Below, one piece after another: positions 19,544 to 31,950 of a DNA stretch of 64,000 nucleotides. Source of the DNA: Arthrobacter sp. CAU 1506. Its GTDB lineage: Bacteria; Actinomycetota; Actinomycetes; Actinomycetales; Micrococcaceae. A program made the position numbers and the translations under genes. The stretch lies in contig NZ_SUKC01000004.1 of NCBI RefSeq assembly GCF_005047635.1, positions 177,462 through 241,461 of the forward strand, given 5' to 3'. How positions within the stretch are numbered: the stretch's first letter is position 1; each line of letters starts with the position of its first letter. The notes under the pieces were generated by a model that saw nothing but the letters and a program-made list of their open reading frames with translations, searched no databases and was not told the DNA's origin.

Positions 19544-19616
19544 TGGAGCTGAGGGGACTCGAACCCCTGACCCCCTGCATGCCATGCAGGTGCGCTACCA
19601 GCTGCGCCACAGCCCC
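19544..19616 (-). tRNA. tRNA-Ala (GGC), no encoded CCA
   Basis: Same 73-base mature sequence as the copy at 19398-19470, anticodon GGC. The bases after the discriminator are CTC rather than CCA, so CCA must be added enzymatically. The two copies are 73 bases apart on the same strand and probably co-transcribed. Confidence 0.95.
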
Positions 19617-19770
19617 GTTATCCTTGCGGATTCCGTGCCGCTTCCTTCGAAGCAACTTGAATATTCTATGCAGAGACCGGCACGGATTCCAAATCAGGGA
19701 CCGGCTCGGAACATGCCGCCCGGCGCCGCGCAGAACGGAACCAGGCGGCAGGTGCCGCGCTCCCCCTCGG

Positions 19771-20157
19771 CTACTCGGTTTCCGTTGAGGCCGGCTTCTC
19801 GTCCAGCTGCAGGTCGATGGCCGGGCAATCCTTCCACAGCCGTTCCAGCGCGTAGAAGACGCGGTCTTCCTGGTGCTGCACGTGGATGACAACTCCGGCG
19901 TAGTCCAGCAGCACCCAGCGTCCCTCGGAGCGTCCTTCCCGGCGGACCGGGCGCAGGTCCTGCTTGTGCAGTTCCTCTTCGATGCCGTCGACGATCGCGT
20001 TGACCTGCCGCTCGGTGGGCGCAGAGGCGATCAGAAACACATCGGTGATGGCCAGCCGCTCGCTGACGTCGATGGCAACGATGTCTTCGGCGATTTTATC
20101 GCTGGCTGCCTTGGCGGCGGTCCGCGCAATGGCGATAGAGCTTTCGGGTGCGGTCAT
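19771..20157 (-). CDS. rsfS: Ribosomal silencing factor RsfS
   Basis: A 128-residue protein of the RsfS/Iojap family, which binds L14 on the large subunit and blocks subunit joining during starvation. Family features include KIAEDIVAIDVSERLAITDVFLIAS, ERQVNAIVDGIEEEL and GRWVLLDYAGVVIHVQHQEDR followed by YALERLW. As in most actinobacteria it lies downstream of nadD, here separated by one hypothetical gene. Confidence 0.93.
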   Translation of the reverse strand: MTAPESSIAIARTAAKAASDKIAEDIVAIDVSERLAITDVFLIASAPTERQVNAIVDGIEEELHKQDLRPVRREGRSEGRWVLLDYAGVVIHVQHQEDRVFYALERLWKDCPAIDLQLDEKPASTETE

Positions 20158-20196
20158 GGGTCTCCTTGAAAATGAACCAGCTATTGATTGACGGCT

Positions 20197-21729
20197 TCAG
20201 CCGCCGAAGAATCCAAGCATCATGGCGATGCCCGCGGCGAACGCCGCGGCACCCAGCACCAGAGCGGCGCCGACAGCAAGCCGGGTCCGCTGGACCCGCC
20301 CCAGCCCCGCTGTCCGGGCGTCCAGTGGGTCAAGTCCGTGGGCGCTGCTGGCCTTGAGCGGGTGGATGGCCTCGCCGCGTCCTCCGGCCAAGGCTTCGGC
20401 CTGGGCCAGGATCTTCGACCGCGGAGCGGCACCTGCGCTTTGGGCTGCCCGGGGTGCGGACGCCTCCCGTGGCTGTACCGGAACGGCACGGGTGGTGGCG
20501 GAACCTTCGGTCTTCCCCGTCTGTGCTGCCGGCCTCCGCTGCGCCGGCGCAGCTTGCCGGGCAGGAGCGCTCTGGGCCGGAGCCGTCGGTTTGGGGGCCG
20601 GCGATTTGGGTGCCGTCACTTTGGCAGCCGGTGTCGCCACCGGCGTCGTCACCACGGGAACATAGGACGTCGACGACGGCCGGAGGATGTGCTGGTCGGA
20701 TCCCGGAACGGCCACAAACTCCATCGGCGCCGAGGCGATGTCAGCGATCGGGCGGTCCGAGGCGGAGTGCCGGCGCTGTTCGTTCTCGTCGCTCAGCCGC
20801 TTCTTGTCGGCGGCCCGGCGGTTGAGGACTGCGGCGCGCTCGGCCAGGGCCTTCTGCTGTGCCAGCAGTTCCAAGTCAACGTCATGCGGTGACTGCTCCT
20901 GCCGGGACTCCATCATGGCGACCATGTTCTTGGCCTGGCCCATCAGCAGGTCGCGGGCAGCCAAGGCCTGCTCCACGGTCATCTCGCCGGCGTCGACGGC
21001 CTCGCGTCCGGCAGTGGAGAGTTGCTCTTGCCCGTCGGCCGCCGGCTGGACCGGATGCCGGCCGGTGTCGCCGCTGCGCCGGGCGCGGCGGCCACCTTCG
21101 ATCGGCGGACGCTGCGGCTCATACGGGGTATCGGCCGGTGCAGCCGAGGTGCGGGCCCCGCTGTCCGCAGGTTTGGCAGGGCTGCGGGCGGGGTCGGCAA
21201 CCGGAGCGCCGGAGGCACCGGGACGGGATCCGGCAACCGGAGCGCCGGAGGCACCGGAACGGGATCCGGCCGAAGCACCTTCGGAAGCGCGTCCGGCCGA
21301 GGCTCCGCCCGAAGAAGGCCCGGCCGAGTCACGGCCAGCCCCTTCAGCCGGGGCATCCGTAACCAGCCAGGGGTTTTCGCGCTGCAACTGCTGTTGGCGC
21401 AATTGTCGCCGGGTCGGCACCTGCTCGCGGTCCGGAGCAGGAACCTGGGGCAGCGCGGCGGTCAGGGTCTTGAGCGCGCGGCGTGCCTCGCGTTCACGGG
21501 CGCGGGTCTGCGAGGACCGCTCGCCCTGGCGTTCGCGGGGAGCTGCAGGGCCGTCACCGGGAACTGCAGCGCCGTCACCGGGAGCTACTCCCCCGCGCTC
21601 CAACGGTTCATTTGCCTGGGCATTCGGAATCTGCGGGCCGGCTCCGGAGGCAGACTCGGGCCCCGTACCGGCGCCATCGCGCTGCCGCCGGATGTCCCGG
21701 CGGCTGCGCGGCTGGGATTGATTGCTCAT
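20197..21729 (-). CDS. Ala/Pro/Arg-rich hypothetical protein with C-terminal membrane anchor
   Basis: A 510-residue low-complexity protein from ATG 21729, 34 bases after the nadD stop. Most of it is Ala/Pro/Ser/Arg-rich and probably disordered, with imperfect repeats such as GSRSGASGAPVAGSRPGASG near residues 180-210 and a short helical part around VEQALAARDLLMGQAKNMVAMME and ELLAQQKALAERAAVLNRRAADKK. A hydrophobic segment (AVGAALVLGAAAFAAGIAMMLGFF) sits at the C-terminus, so it is likely a tail-anchored protein with a large cytoplasmic part. Similar Pro/Ala-rich genes occur between nadD and rsfS in Arthrobacter relatives (recollection). Function unknown. An upstream start inside nadD is less likely. 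Confidence 0.65.
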   Translation of the reverse strand: MSNQSQPRSRRDIRRQRDGAGTGPESASGAGPQIPNAQANEPLERGGVAPGDGAAVPGDGPAAPRERQGERSSQTRAREREARRALKTLTAALPQVPAPDREQVPTRRQLRQQQLQRENPWLVTDAPAEGAGRDSAGPSSGGASAGRASEGASAGSRSGASGAPVAGSRPGASGAPVADPARSPAKPADSGARTSAAPADTPYEPQRPPIEGGRRARRSGDTGRHPVQPAADGQEQLSTAGREAVDAGEMTVEQALAARDLLMGQAKNMVAMMESRQEQSPHDVDLELLAQQKALAERAAVLNRRAADKKRLSDENEQRRHSASDRPIADIASAPMEFVAVPGSDQHILRPSSTSYVPVVTTPVATPAAKVTAPKSPAPKPTAPAQSAPARQAAPAQRRPAAQTGKTEGSATTRAVPVQPREASAPRAAQSAGAAPRSKILAQAEALAGGRGEAIHPLKASSAHGLDPLDARTAGLGRVQRTRLAVGAALVLGAAAFAAGIAMMLGFFGG

Positions 21730-21763
21730 GCTTTGCTGATCACCCGGTAGTAAACGACTATTT

Positions 21764-22447
21764 TCATTGGCTCGGTTCAAGTTGGCTCGCCATTGCGGCG
21801 CCATGCGACGAGCGCCGGTAGAGACCGTACTTGGCTATGTACTGTACTACGCCGTCCGGCACCAGATACCAGACCGGCTGGTCCTCGGCCACGCGGTCCC
21901 GGCAGTCCGTGGAGGAAATCGCCATCGCCGGGACCTCCAGCAAGCTGACGTCCTTGCGGCCCAGGTTGTGCAGCTCATGCCCCGGCCGGGTCACGCCCAC
22001 GAAGTGCGCCAGTGACCACAGTTCGTCGATGTCTTTCCACGACATGATCTGCGCCAGCGCATCCGCGCCGGTGATGAAGAACAGCTCCGCATCGGGACGC
22101 GCCGCACGCAGGTCCCGCAGGGTATCAATGGTGTACGTCAGCCCGGGCCGCTCGATGTCCACCCGGCTGACCGTGAACCGCGGGTTTGACGCCGTGGCGA
22201 TCACCGTCATCAGGTAACGGTGTTCGGCCGGGCTGACATCGCGCCCGGTCTTCTGCCACGGCTGCCCGGTGGGCACAAAGACCACTTCATCCAGGCCAAA
22301 CACCGACGCTACCTCGCTGGCCGCCACCAAGTGTCCATGGTGGATCGGGTCAAACGTTCCGCCCATGACGCCAAGCCGGAGCTTGCGCCCCGGGTAAGTG
22401 GGGCGCAGTTCTCCGGCTGGCGGGGCTTTAACAGGCAGCGCGGGCAC
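21764..22447 (-). CDS. nadD: Nicotinate mononucleotide adenylyltransferase
   Basis: A 227-residue NadD that makes nicotinate adenine dinucleotide in NAD synthesis. The nucleotidyltransferase signature [11 protein letters not shown] is near the N-terminus, with [19 protein letters not shown] and [10 protein letters not shown] further on. The start is GTG 22447, two codons' distance behind the small membrane protein gene, giving a 26-residue lead before the first strand (KLRLGVMGG). Confidence 0.93.
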   Translation of the reverse strand: MPALPVKAPPAGELRPTYPGRKLRLGVMGGTFDPIHHGHLVAASEVASVFGLDEVVFVPTGQPWQKTGRDVSPAEHRYLMTVIATASNPRFTVSRVDIERPGLTYTIDTLRDLRAARPDAELFFITGADALAQIMSWKDIDELWSLAHFVGVTRPGHELHNLGRKDVSLLEVPAMAISSTDCRDRVAEDQPVWYLVPDGVVQYIAKYGLYRRSSHGAAMASQLEPSQ

Positions 22448-22453
22448 GAACGA

Positions 22454-22687
22454 CTAGTGGCGCTCGGCTTGGCCGTGATCGTGCTTGTTCGGGAACTGGC
22501 GGTGCGGATCCACCTGTTCCTCCACGGCCGAGTGGCGCTGGCCCACACTGGTGAACGCGATCGTGGCAAACATCAGGAGCACGAACAGCGTCATGAATCC
22601 GACGCCGATGGCCCACGCGGGGACCGGAAGTTCGACGTGGGCGGCTTCGCTAGCCACCAGTGCGGCGTCGAGGACCTGAGACAGCAT
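22454..22687 (-). CDS. Small single-pass membrane protein
   Basis: A 77-residue protein with one membrane helix (WAIGVGFMTLFVLLMFATIAF), an acidic N-terminal side and a His-rich polar C-terminus (PNKHDHGQAERH). It lies between proA and nadD, six bases upstream of the nadD start, and probably shares its transcript. Small proteins like this are common at this place in Arthrobacter; no function is known. Confidence 0.7.
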   Translation of the reverse strand: MLSQVLDAALVASEAAHVELPVPAWAIGVGFMTLFVLLMFATIAFTSVGQRHSAVEEQVDPHRQFPNKHDHGQAERH

Positions 22688-22812
22688 GATTCTCCCTTGA
22701 TGTTTTCAGCCCGGCCGCGCTCAGGCGGACGGGATATGGCTTCGTACCCATGGTACGCGTTCCGGCAGCGGAACCGTGATTCAGCCGGGCACAGCTCCGG
22801 CTCGCTCAAGGA

Positions 22813-24129
22813 TCAGTCGCGGACCTGGCCGTCGCCCTGGACGATCCATTTGGTGGTGGTCAGTTCCCGCAGGCCCATCGGGCCGCGGGCATGCATCTTC
22901 TGTGTGGAAATCCCCACTTCGGCCCCCAGACCCAGCTCCCCGCCGTCGGTAAAGCGGGTGGACGCGTTGACGATCACCGCCGCCGAATCGATCTCGGCGA
23001 TGAAGCGCTCCGCGTTGCGCAGGTCGTTGGTAATGATCGCCTCCGTGTGCCCGGTGGTCCAGGCGCGGATGTGCCGCAGCGCGTCGTCCATCGAGTCCAC
23101 CATGGCCACCGCCAGGTCCAGGTCCATGTATTCGCGGGCCCAGTCCTCGTCGGTGGCGGTTTCGGCCTCGACGCCGGCCGGCAGGATGCCGGCCACGCGC
23201 TGGTCCACGTGCAGCCGGACTCCCGCTCCGGCCAAAGCCGCGAGGACGTCGGCCGAGGCGGCCGCATCGCGGTGCAGCAGCAGGGTCTCCACGGTGTTGC
23301 ACACCGACGGCCGCTGGGTCTTGGCGTTGAGCAGGATGTCCACGGCCATCTCGGTGCCTGCCGACTCGTCCAGGAAGATATGCACGTTGCCTTCGCCGGT
23401 CTCGATCACCGGGACCTTCGCGTTGTTCACCACGGACTGGATCAGTTCGCGGCCGCCGCGCGGAATCAGCACGTCCACCAGCCCGCGCGCCTGCATCAGG
23501 GCGTTGGCTCCGTCGCGGCCGTAGTCGTCCACGCTCTGCACCGCGTCGGAGGGCAGGCCCACCCGGTCCAGCGAATCCCGGATGATGCCCAACAGCGCAA
23601 CGTTGGTGTGCCGGGCCGCGCTGCCGCCGCGCAGGATCACGGCATTGCCGCTCTTGAGCGCCAGACCGGCGATGTCCACGGTGACGTTCGGCCGGGCTTC
23701 GTAGATGGCGGCCACCACGCCCATCGGCACGTGGACCTGGCGGAGCCGCAGCCCGTTCGGCAGCGTCTGCCCGCGCATCACGGTCCCCACCGGATCCGGC
23801 AGCGCGGCCAGGTTTTCCAGAGCAGCGGCCAGTCCATCGATCCGCTTGGTGTCCAACGTCAACCGGTCCAGCAGCGCGGCGCTGGTGCCGTTCGCCTTGC
23901 CCTCGTCCAGGTCCTGGCGGTTGGCCTGCAGTACCACGTCCCGCTTGGCGACCAGGGATTCGGCGATCTCCCGCAACGCCTTGTCCTTCCACGCCCGGTT
24001 GGCCCGTGCCATCCGCCGCGCGGCGTTTCGGGACCGGACCGCGATGGCCTCTACGGCCTCGGCGGCATCCGGCTGTTGGCCGTTCTGGGTCGCTTCGGCC
24101 GTGGACTGGGAAGAGGCTGTCTGGGTCAT
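22813..24129 (-). CDS. proA: Glutamate-5-semialdehyde dehydrogenase
   Basis: A 438-residue ProA, which reduces gamma-glutamyl phosphate to glutamate semialdehyde in proline synthesis. Landmarks: PMGVVAAIYEARPNVTVD, ALKSGNAVILRGGSAA, LIPRGGRELIQSVV, and the active-site Cys in PSVCNTVETLLLH. It follows proB by about 80 bases and forms the usual proB-proA pair. Confidence 0.95.
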   Translation of the reverse strand: MTQTASSQSTAEATQNGQQPDAAEAVEAIAVRSRNAARRMARANRAWKDKALREIAESLVAKRDVVLQANRQDLDEGKANGTSAALLDRLTLDTKRIDGLAAALENLAALPDPVGTVMRGQTLPNGLRLRQVHVPMGVVAAIYEARPNVTVDIAGLALKSGNAVILRGGSAARHTNVALLGIIRDSLDRVGLPSDAVQSVDDYGRDGANALMQARGLVDVLIPRGGRELIQSVVNNAKVPVIETGEGNVHIFLDESAGTEMAVDILLNAKTQRPSVCNTVETLLLHRDAAASADVLAALAGAGVRLHVDQRVAGILPAGVEAETATDEDWAREYMDLDLAVAMVDSMDDALRHIRAWTTGHTEAIITNDLRNAERFIAEIDSAAVIVNASTRFTDGGELGLGAEVGISTQKMHARGPMGLRELTTTKWIVQGDGQVRD

Positions 24130-24209
24130 ACAGGCGATTTTAGCCCGGACGCCGCGGGAAGCACGACGACGGAGGTCACGTTACGTTGCACGCCCACCGA
24201 CGGCCTGGT

Positions 24210-27009
<2,800 letters not shown>

Positions 27010-27270
27010 TTACTCCGCAGCGGCAGCCACGATGTTCACGACGCGGCGTCCGCGGCGCGTGCCGAATTCAACGGCACCGGCCTCAAGGGCGAACAGCGTG
27101 TCGTCGCCGCCACGGCCGACGTTGGCGCCGGGGTGGAAGTGGGTACCGCGCTGGCGGACGATGATCTCGCCGGCGGAAACTACCTGGCCACCGAAGCGCT
27201 TGACGCCAAGGCGCTGTGCGTTGGAATCGCGACCGTTGCGAGTGGAGCTCGCACCCTTCTTATGTGCCAT
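27010..27270 (-). CDS. rpmA: Ribosomal protein bL27
   Basis: An 86-residue L27, beginning [20 protein letters not shown] and containing [16 protein letters not shown] and [16 protein letters not shown]. The N-terminal tail reaches the peptidyl transferase centre. There is no Firmicutes-style cleaved leader before AHKKGAS. It sits directly behind rplU in the universal order. Confidence 0.97.
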   Translation of the reverse strand: MAHKKGASSTRNGRDSNAQRLGVKRFGGQVVSAGEIIVRQRGTHFHPGANVGRGGDDTLFALEAGAVEFGTRRGRRVVNIVAAAAE

Positions 27271-27323
27271 TTATTTTGCCTACCTTTTTGTCTGAAGGAA
27301 CGTTTGAAAAGCCAGCGGACCGC

Positions 27324-27632
27324 TTAGGCGATTCCGGTGACCTTGACCTTGGTCAGTGCAGAACGGTAGCCCTGGCGCTTCTTGTAGCCGGTCTTGTTCT
27401 TGTACTTCTGGATGACAATCTTCGGACCGCGGAGATTCTCGACGATCTCGGCCGTGACCTTGACGTTGGCCAGGGCATCGGCAGCGGAGGTGACCTTGTC
27501 GCCGTCGACCAGGAGCAGAGCAGGCAGCTCGATGGTGCTACCAGCCTCACCGGGGACGCGGTCAAGGGTCACGAGGTCTCCAACGGAAACCTTTTCTTGG
27601 CGGCCGCCGGCGCGGACAATCGCGTACACCAC
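27324..27632 (-). CDS. rplU: Ribosomal protein bL21
   Basis: A 102-residue L21 from GTG 27632 ([19 protein letters not shown]). An earlier GTG at 27644 would add four residues, but the inner start gives the family's usual N-terminus and has a GTGAG element at good spacing. The C-terminus shows [20 protein letters not shown], typical of the family. First gene of the rplU-rpmA-obgE-proBA run. Confidence 0.94.
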   Translation of the reverse strand: MVYAIVRAGGRQEKVSVGDLVTLDRVPGEAGSTIELPALLLVDGDKVTSAADALANVKVTAEIVENLRGPKIVIQKYKNKTGYKKRQGYRSALTKVKVTGIA

Positions 27633-27939
27633 TTGGGAACTCACTTCTCTAGACGTTTATTACAGTTTTTGCTCGAATACGCAGGCACGTTCATGACGAC
27701 CTGGAAAGCACTGTGCATCCGCGCCTGCGGGTGGAAACCCTTCGAAGGCGTACGCACCGAAGATCTAGATTACGCTATTGCGGCTATCCGCCGCAAACCA
27801 GCGGCTCCGGGAGTGCCGGAGGGGCCTGCGTGATCCTTACCTGGCGCGAGCGGACTGGAATCCGCTCGGTCGCACCTAGCAATACTACCGCCGACACGCC
27901 CGGGACCCGCGCATTTCCGATCCGCGACACGGCGGATAC
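27633..27939. other. Gap between rne and rplU
   Basis: About 300 bases that should hold the rplU promoter and leader. A T-rich patch lies at 27655-27675. No reading frame is convincing and no ribosomal-protein autoregulatory RNA was recognised. Confidence 0.4.
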
Positions 27940-27977
27940 AGCACAGGCCGCGGACCCGAGGATCCGCGGCCTGTGCT
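27940..27977 (-). terminator. Terminator of rne
   Basis: Perfect 15-base inverted repeat (AGCACAGGCCGCGGA / TCCGCGGCCTGTGCT) with an eight-base loop, 13 bases behind the rne stop. It has no strong U-run, as is common for high-GC actinobacteria. Confidence 0.8.
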
Positions 27978-27990
27978 GGTGGCAGTTTTG

Positions 27991-30900
27991 CTACAGCTCC
28001 GAGGCGGGCACTCCCACGCCCAGCACCAGAGGAGCCGCGGCTTCGGTCTTTCCGGCGGCTGCCTCAGCCAAAGCGGGCCCGGCCGGCGCGGCCGCGGCGT
28101 GCCGGTGGCTGCCGTTGTTCTCCGGCGAGATGGCGGCATCCACCGTCTCCACCGGAGCGTCGGCTGCACCCTGCGGGCTGCTGGCAGCACGACGACGGCG
28201 CGGCTTGCGGACCGGCTCTGTGGCCTGAACCTGCGGCCCGGCGGCGGGCGCAGGCTGGACCTGCTCAGCCGGCACCGACGGCTCGGCTGCCCGGGACGTG
28301 CCTGCTGCGGCCGGTTCCGGTGCGGCTGCGGAAGCAGCCTCAGGTGCGGTTGCAGGAGCGGCGGCGGGTGCGGTCGCAGGTCCGGCCTGCTCCCGCTTCT
28401 CCACCGGGGCGACCTTGTTGAAGGCCTCGGTCAGGCTTTCCAAGGTCAGCGACGGCTCTTCCTGGGCGGCCGCCGGAGCGGACGTGGCCCGCGGGATGGC
28501 TACCGTTTCGCCGTTGATCTTCAGCACGCCGGCGCCGCTTTCCTCGGCGGCTGCAGCAGCCGAGGCAGCAGCAGCGATACCGGAATCATCGGCGCGGCGC
28601 GAGCGGCGCTTGCGGCCGGAGCCGGCAGGCTGGCCCTGTGCGGGGGCCGGACCGGCTGCGGTTTCGGGCTTGCCGGCAGCTTCGGGCTTGCCGGCGCCGC
28701 TGGCTGCGGGGACTGCTGCGCCGTCGTGCTGTTTGGCCTTGGCAGCCTCTGGGTGTTCCTCCGCCTCGTGGGCGGCATGGGCTGCGGCGGCGATGTTGGC
28801 CAGTGCTGCCCGGGCAGCCTCGGCCTTGGCCTTGCGCTCGGCGTCGTCCTCCTGCGCCACCGCAGCAGGCGCCTCGGTGGCCTGCTCCTGCGCCTGGCCG
28901 CGGTTGCGGCGCTTCTCGCTGCGCGACTGCCGCTCCGAACGCTTCTCGATCCGGGCCTGGTGGTGCTCGGTTGCCGCTGCGGGACGGCGGTGCTCCACCG
29001 GTTCGTCGTGGGTGATCACGCCGCGGCCGGCGCAATGCTCGCACTGCTCGCCGAAGACTTCCAGCAGCCCGGTGCCCATCCGTTTCCGGGTCATCTGCAC
29101 CAGGCCCAGCGAGGTAACCTCGGCCACCTGATGTTTGGTCCGGTCGCGGCCCAGGCACTCGACAAGGCGGCGCAGCACCAGGTCGCGGTTGGACTCCAGC
29201 ACCATGTCGATGAAGTCGATGACGATGATTCCGCCAATGTCCCGCAGCCGCAGCTGGCGGACCACTTCTTCGGCCGCTTCCAGGTTGTTCTTGGTGACGG
29301 TCTCTTCAAGGTTGCCGCCGGAGCCGGTGAACTTACCGGTGTTGACGTCTACCACGGTCATAGCTTCGGTGCGGTCGATCACCAGCGAACCGCCGGACGG
29401 CAGGAACACCTTGCGGTCCAGCGCCTTGTGGATCTGCTCATCCAGCCGCTGCGCAGCGAAGATGTCCGTCTCCGAGGTCCACTTTTCCAGCCGGTCCACC
29501 AGGTCCGGGGCCACGTAGGTGACGTAGGCCTCGATGGTGTCCCAGGCTTCTTCGCCGGACACCACCAGCTTGGAGAAGTCCTCGTTGAACACATCGCGGA
29601 CCACCTTGATGGTCAGGTCCGGCTCCGCGTAGAGCATTTCCGGTGCCAGCGTCTTGGTGGAGCCGGCACGCGATTCGATGCCTTCCCACTGCGCGCGCAG
29701 CCGGTTGATGTCGTTCATCAGCTCTTCTTCGCTGGCGCCTTCGGCCGCGGTGCGGACGATCACGCCGGCGCCGTCCGGAACATGTTCCTTCAGGATCTTC
29801 TTCAGCCGGTTGCGTTCCACGTCCGGCAGTTTGCGCGAGATGCCGGTCATCGAGCCGCCCGGCACGTAGACCAGGAAGCGGCCCGGCAACGAGATCTGGC
29901 TGGTCAGGCGGGCACCCTTGTGGCCCACCGGATCCTTGGTCACCTGCACCAGCACCGAGTCGCCGGACTTCAACGCCAGCTCGATCCGGCGCGGCTGCCC
30001 GTCCAGGTGGGCGGCGTCCCAATTGACCTCGCCGGCGTAGAGCACGGCGTTGCGGCCGCGGCCAATGTCGATGAAGGCAGCTTCCATGCTGGGCAGCACG
30101 TTCTGCACCTTGCCCAGGTAGACGTTGCCGATCAGCGAGTCCTGCTGGGTCTTGGAGACGAAGTGCTCCGCGAGCACACCGTCTTCCAGCACGCCGATCT
30201 GAATCCTGTCGTCGCGCTGGCGGACCACCATCTGGCGGTCGACGGATTCGCGGCGGGCCAGGAACTCGGCCTCGGTGATCACCTGGCGGCGGCGGCCGGA
30301 CTCGCGCGATTCGCGGCGGCGCTGCTTCTTGGCCTCCAGCCGGGTGGACCCCTTGACCGATGCCACCTTGTTGCTCGGAGCGGTCTCCGCCACCGGGCGC
30401 GGTGCGCGAACCCGGGTGACCGTGTTGGGCGGATCGTCCTCCGAGCCGCCGGTCAGTTCCAGATCCGCATCGCCGCGGCGGCGACGACGGCGGCGGCGCG
30501 AGGTCACCCCGTCCTTCTCCCCCGTAGCGCCCTCTTCTGTGGCTTCGGCGGCCTCGCCGGCTTCTTCCGTGCCGGCTGCTTCGCCGGTACCGGCCTCGAC
30601 CTCGGCCCGGTTACGGGTACGGCTGCGGCGGTTCCGGCGGCTGCGGCGGGATCCGCCGTCTTCGTCTTCCTCGTCGGAGTCGGCTGCCGCGGCCGGCTGC
30701 TGCTTGGCAGCGGCGACGGCGGAAAGGTCCGGCGCGTGGAAGAGCAGCGACACCGGGGACGACGGAATCGCGAACGGATCCTGCCCGGCCCCGGCTGCCG
30801 TTGTTTCTTCGGCCTGTTCCTCTTCGGCGGGCGCTTCGGTGGCGGGCTCGGCGGGACCTTCGGTGGTGGGCTCGGCGGCAGCTTGGTCTGCGGCCGAGGT

Positions 30901-31950
30901 CTGCTCCTCGGCCTGCTCCGCGGCGGGTGCGGCTTCGGCTGCTGCCGGGGCGGCGGTGGCCTTGCTGGAACGACGACGGCGGGACGGCGCCTTCGCGGGC
31001 TGCTCGTCTGCTGCGTCGGCGCCGGTTGCCGGCTGGGTGCCGGCGGCCGGCTCGGTGGCGGCCTCGGCACCGGAAGCGGCAGCTTCCACGGCTGCGGGCT
31101 CCTGCTCGCCGGCCGCGGTTTCGCCTGCCGCGGTGGTCAGTTCGGCCGCGGCAGAGTCCGTGGTCTGCGCGGCGGCGCTGCGGCGGCTCCGCGTGGTAGC
31201 GGAGGTACGACGGCGGGCGGCCGGCTTTTCGGCGGCTTCCTCCGCGCCTTCGGCTTCCAGAATGCCGTCCGCGTTCACGGGCTGCTCAACCGGCTGCTCG
31301 GCACGGCTGCGGCGCTTGCGCACCGGTTTGGCTGCGGCCTGATCGGACTGCGCATCGGCTTGGGCATCGGCTGCGTCCAGCACACCGTCCGGGGCGGCTC
31401 CGGCGGCGGCCTCGGCCTGCTCGGCGGCCGGGGCGGCAGCCTGCTGCGCGTCGGTGCCTTCCTGCAGCGCGGCTTCCTGGGCCGCTGCTTCGGCGGCCTT
31501 CTGGGCGGCGGTCTTGCGCGGCTGCCGGGTCCGGGTCTTGGCAGCAGGTGCCGCTTCAGCAACCGGGGCAGCGGCGGAGTCTTCCGCCTGCGCCTCTTGG
31601 GCGGCCGCTGCTTCCGCGGCCTTCTCTGCGGCGGTCTTGCGCGTCCGGCGTGCCCGGGTGGCGGCAGCCGGTGCTTGGCCTTCCGGCTGGCTGGCTTCCG
31701 TGGCTACTGCGGCCTGCTGCTCCCCCGCGGAAGACGCATCGGCGCCCGGCACAGCGGCGGAGGCACCGCCGTCGTTAGTGGAACCAGCGTCACCGGGCTC
31801 GGTGGCTGCGGCGGGCAGTTGCACATCCAACTGGTCCTGCGACGGTGCGGACGCAGCGGGCTTGCGGCGAGGCCGCGGCGGTTTTTTGGCTGTTCCCTCG
31901 GGCGAATCGGCCGGAGTGGAGGTAGCGGGTATTACCTGTTCATTGTCCAT
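27991..31950 (-). CDS. rne: Ribonuclease E/G with long disordered extensions
   Basis: A 1319-residue RNase E/G family endonuclease, the main mRNA-decay and rRNA-processing enzyme. About 480 Ala/Glu/Pro-rich residues at the N-terminus contain repeats such as RRTRKTAAEKAAEAA and RTRQPRKTAAQKAAEAA and basic patches. The catalytic core follows (EHFVSKTQQDSLIGNVYLGKV S1 domain, then SGGSLVIDRTEAMTVVDVNTG with the catalytic Asp residues and GGIIVIDFIDM). The Zn-link appears as CEHCAGRG. The last 300 residues are again low complexity with Arg-rich motifs, likely RNA and protein binding. Arrangement with extensions on both sides of the core is the actinobacterial type. Confidence 0.94.
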   Translation of the reverse strand: MDNEQVIPATSTPADSPEGTAKKPPRPRRKPAASAPSQDQLDVQLPAAATEPGDAGSTNDGGASAAVPGADASSAGEQQAAVATEASQPEGQAPAAATRARRTRKTAAEKAAEAAAAQEAQAEDSAAAPVAEAAPAAKTRTRQPRKTAAQKAAEAAAQEAALQEGTDAQQAAAPAAEQAEAAAGAAPDGVLDAADAQADAQSDQAAAKPVRKRRSRAEQPVEQPVNADGILEAEGAEEAAEKPAARRRTSATTRSRRSAAAQTTDSAAAELTTAAGETAAGEQEPAAVEAAASGAEAATEPAAGTQPATGADAADEQPAKAPSRRRRSSKATAAPAAAEAAPAAEQAEEQTSAADQAAAEPTTEGPAEPATEAPAEEEQAEETTAAGAGQDPFAIPSSPVSLLFHAPDLSAVAAAKQQPAAAADSDEEDEDGGSRRSRRNRRSRTRNRAEVEAGTGEAAGTEEAGEAAEATEEGATGEKDGVTSRRRRRRRRGDADLELTGGSEDDPPNTVTRVRAPRPVAETAPSNKVASVKGSTRLEAKKQRRRESRESGRRRQVITEAEFLARRESVDRQMVVRQRDDRIQIGVLEDGVLAEHFVSKTQQDSLIGNVYLGKVQNVLPSMEAAFIDIGRGRNAVLYAGEVNWDAAHLDGQPRRIELALKSGDSVLVQVTKDPVGHKGARLTSQISLPGRFLVYVPGGSMTGISRKLPDVERNRLKKILKEHVPDGAGVIVRTAAEGASEEELMNDINRLRAQWEGIESRAGSTKTLAPEMLYAEPDLTIKVVRDVFNEDFSKLVVSGEEAWDTIEAYVTYVAPDLVDRLEKWTSETDIFAAQRLDEQIHKALDRKVFLPSGGSLVIDRTEAMTVVDVNTGKFTGSGGNLEETVTKNNLEAAEEVVRQLRLRDIGGIIVIDFIDMVLESNRDLVLRRLVECLGRDRTKHQVAEVTSLGLVQMTRKRMGTGLLEVFGEQCEHCAGRGVITHDEPVEHRRPAAATEHHQARIEKRSERQSRSEKRRNRGQAQEQATEAPAAVAQEDDAERKAKAEAARAALANIAAAAHAAHEAEEHPEAAKAKQHDGAAVPAASGAGKPEAAGKPETAAGPAPAQGQPAGSGRKRRSRRADDSGIAAAASAAAAAEESGAGVLKINGETVAIPRATSAPAAAQEEPSLTLESLTEAFNKVAPVEKREQAGPATAPAAAPATAPEAASAAAPEPAAAGTSRAAEPSVPAEQVQPAPAAGPQVQATEPVRKPRRRRAASSPQGAADAPVETVDAAISPENNGSHRHAAAAPAGPALAEAAAGKTEAAAPLVLGVGVPASEL

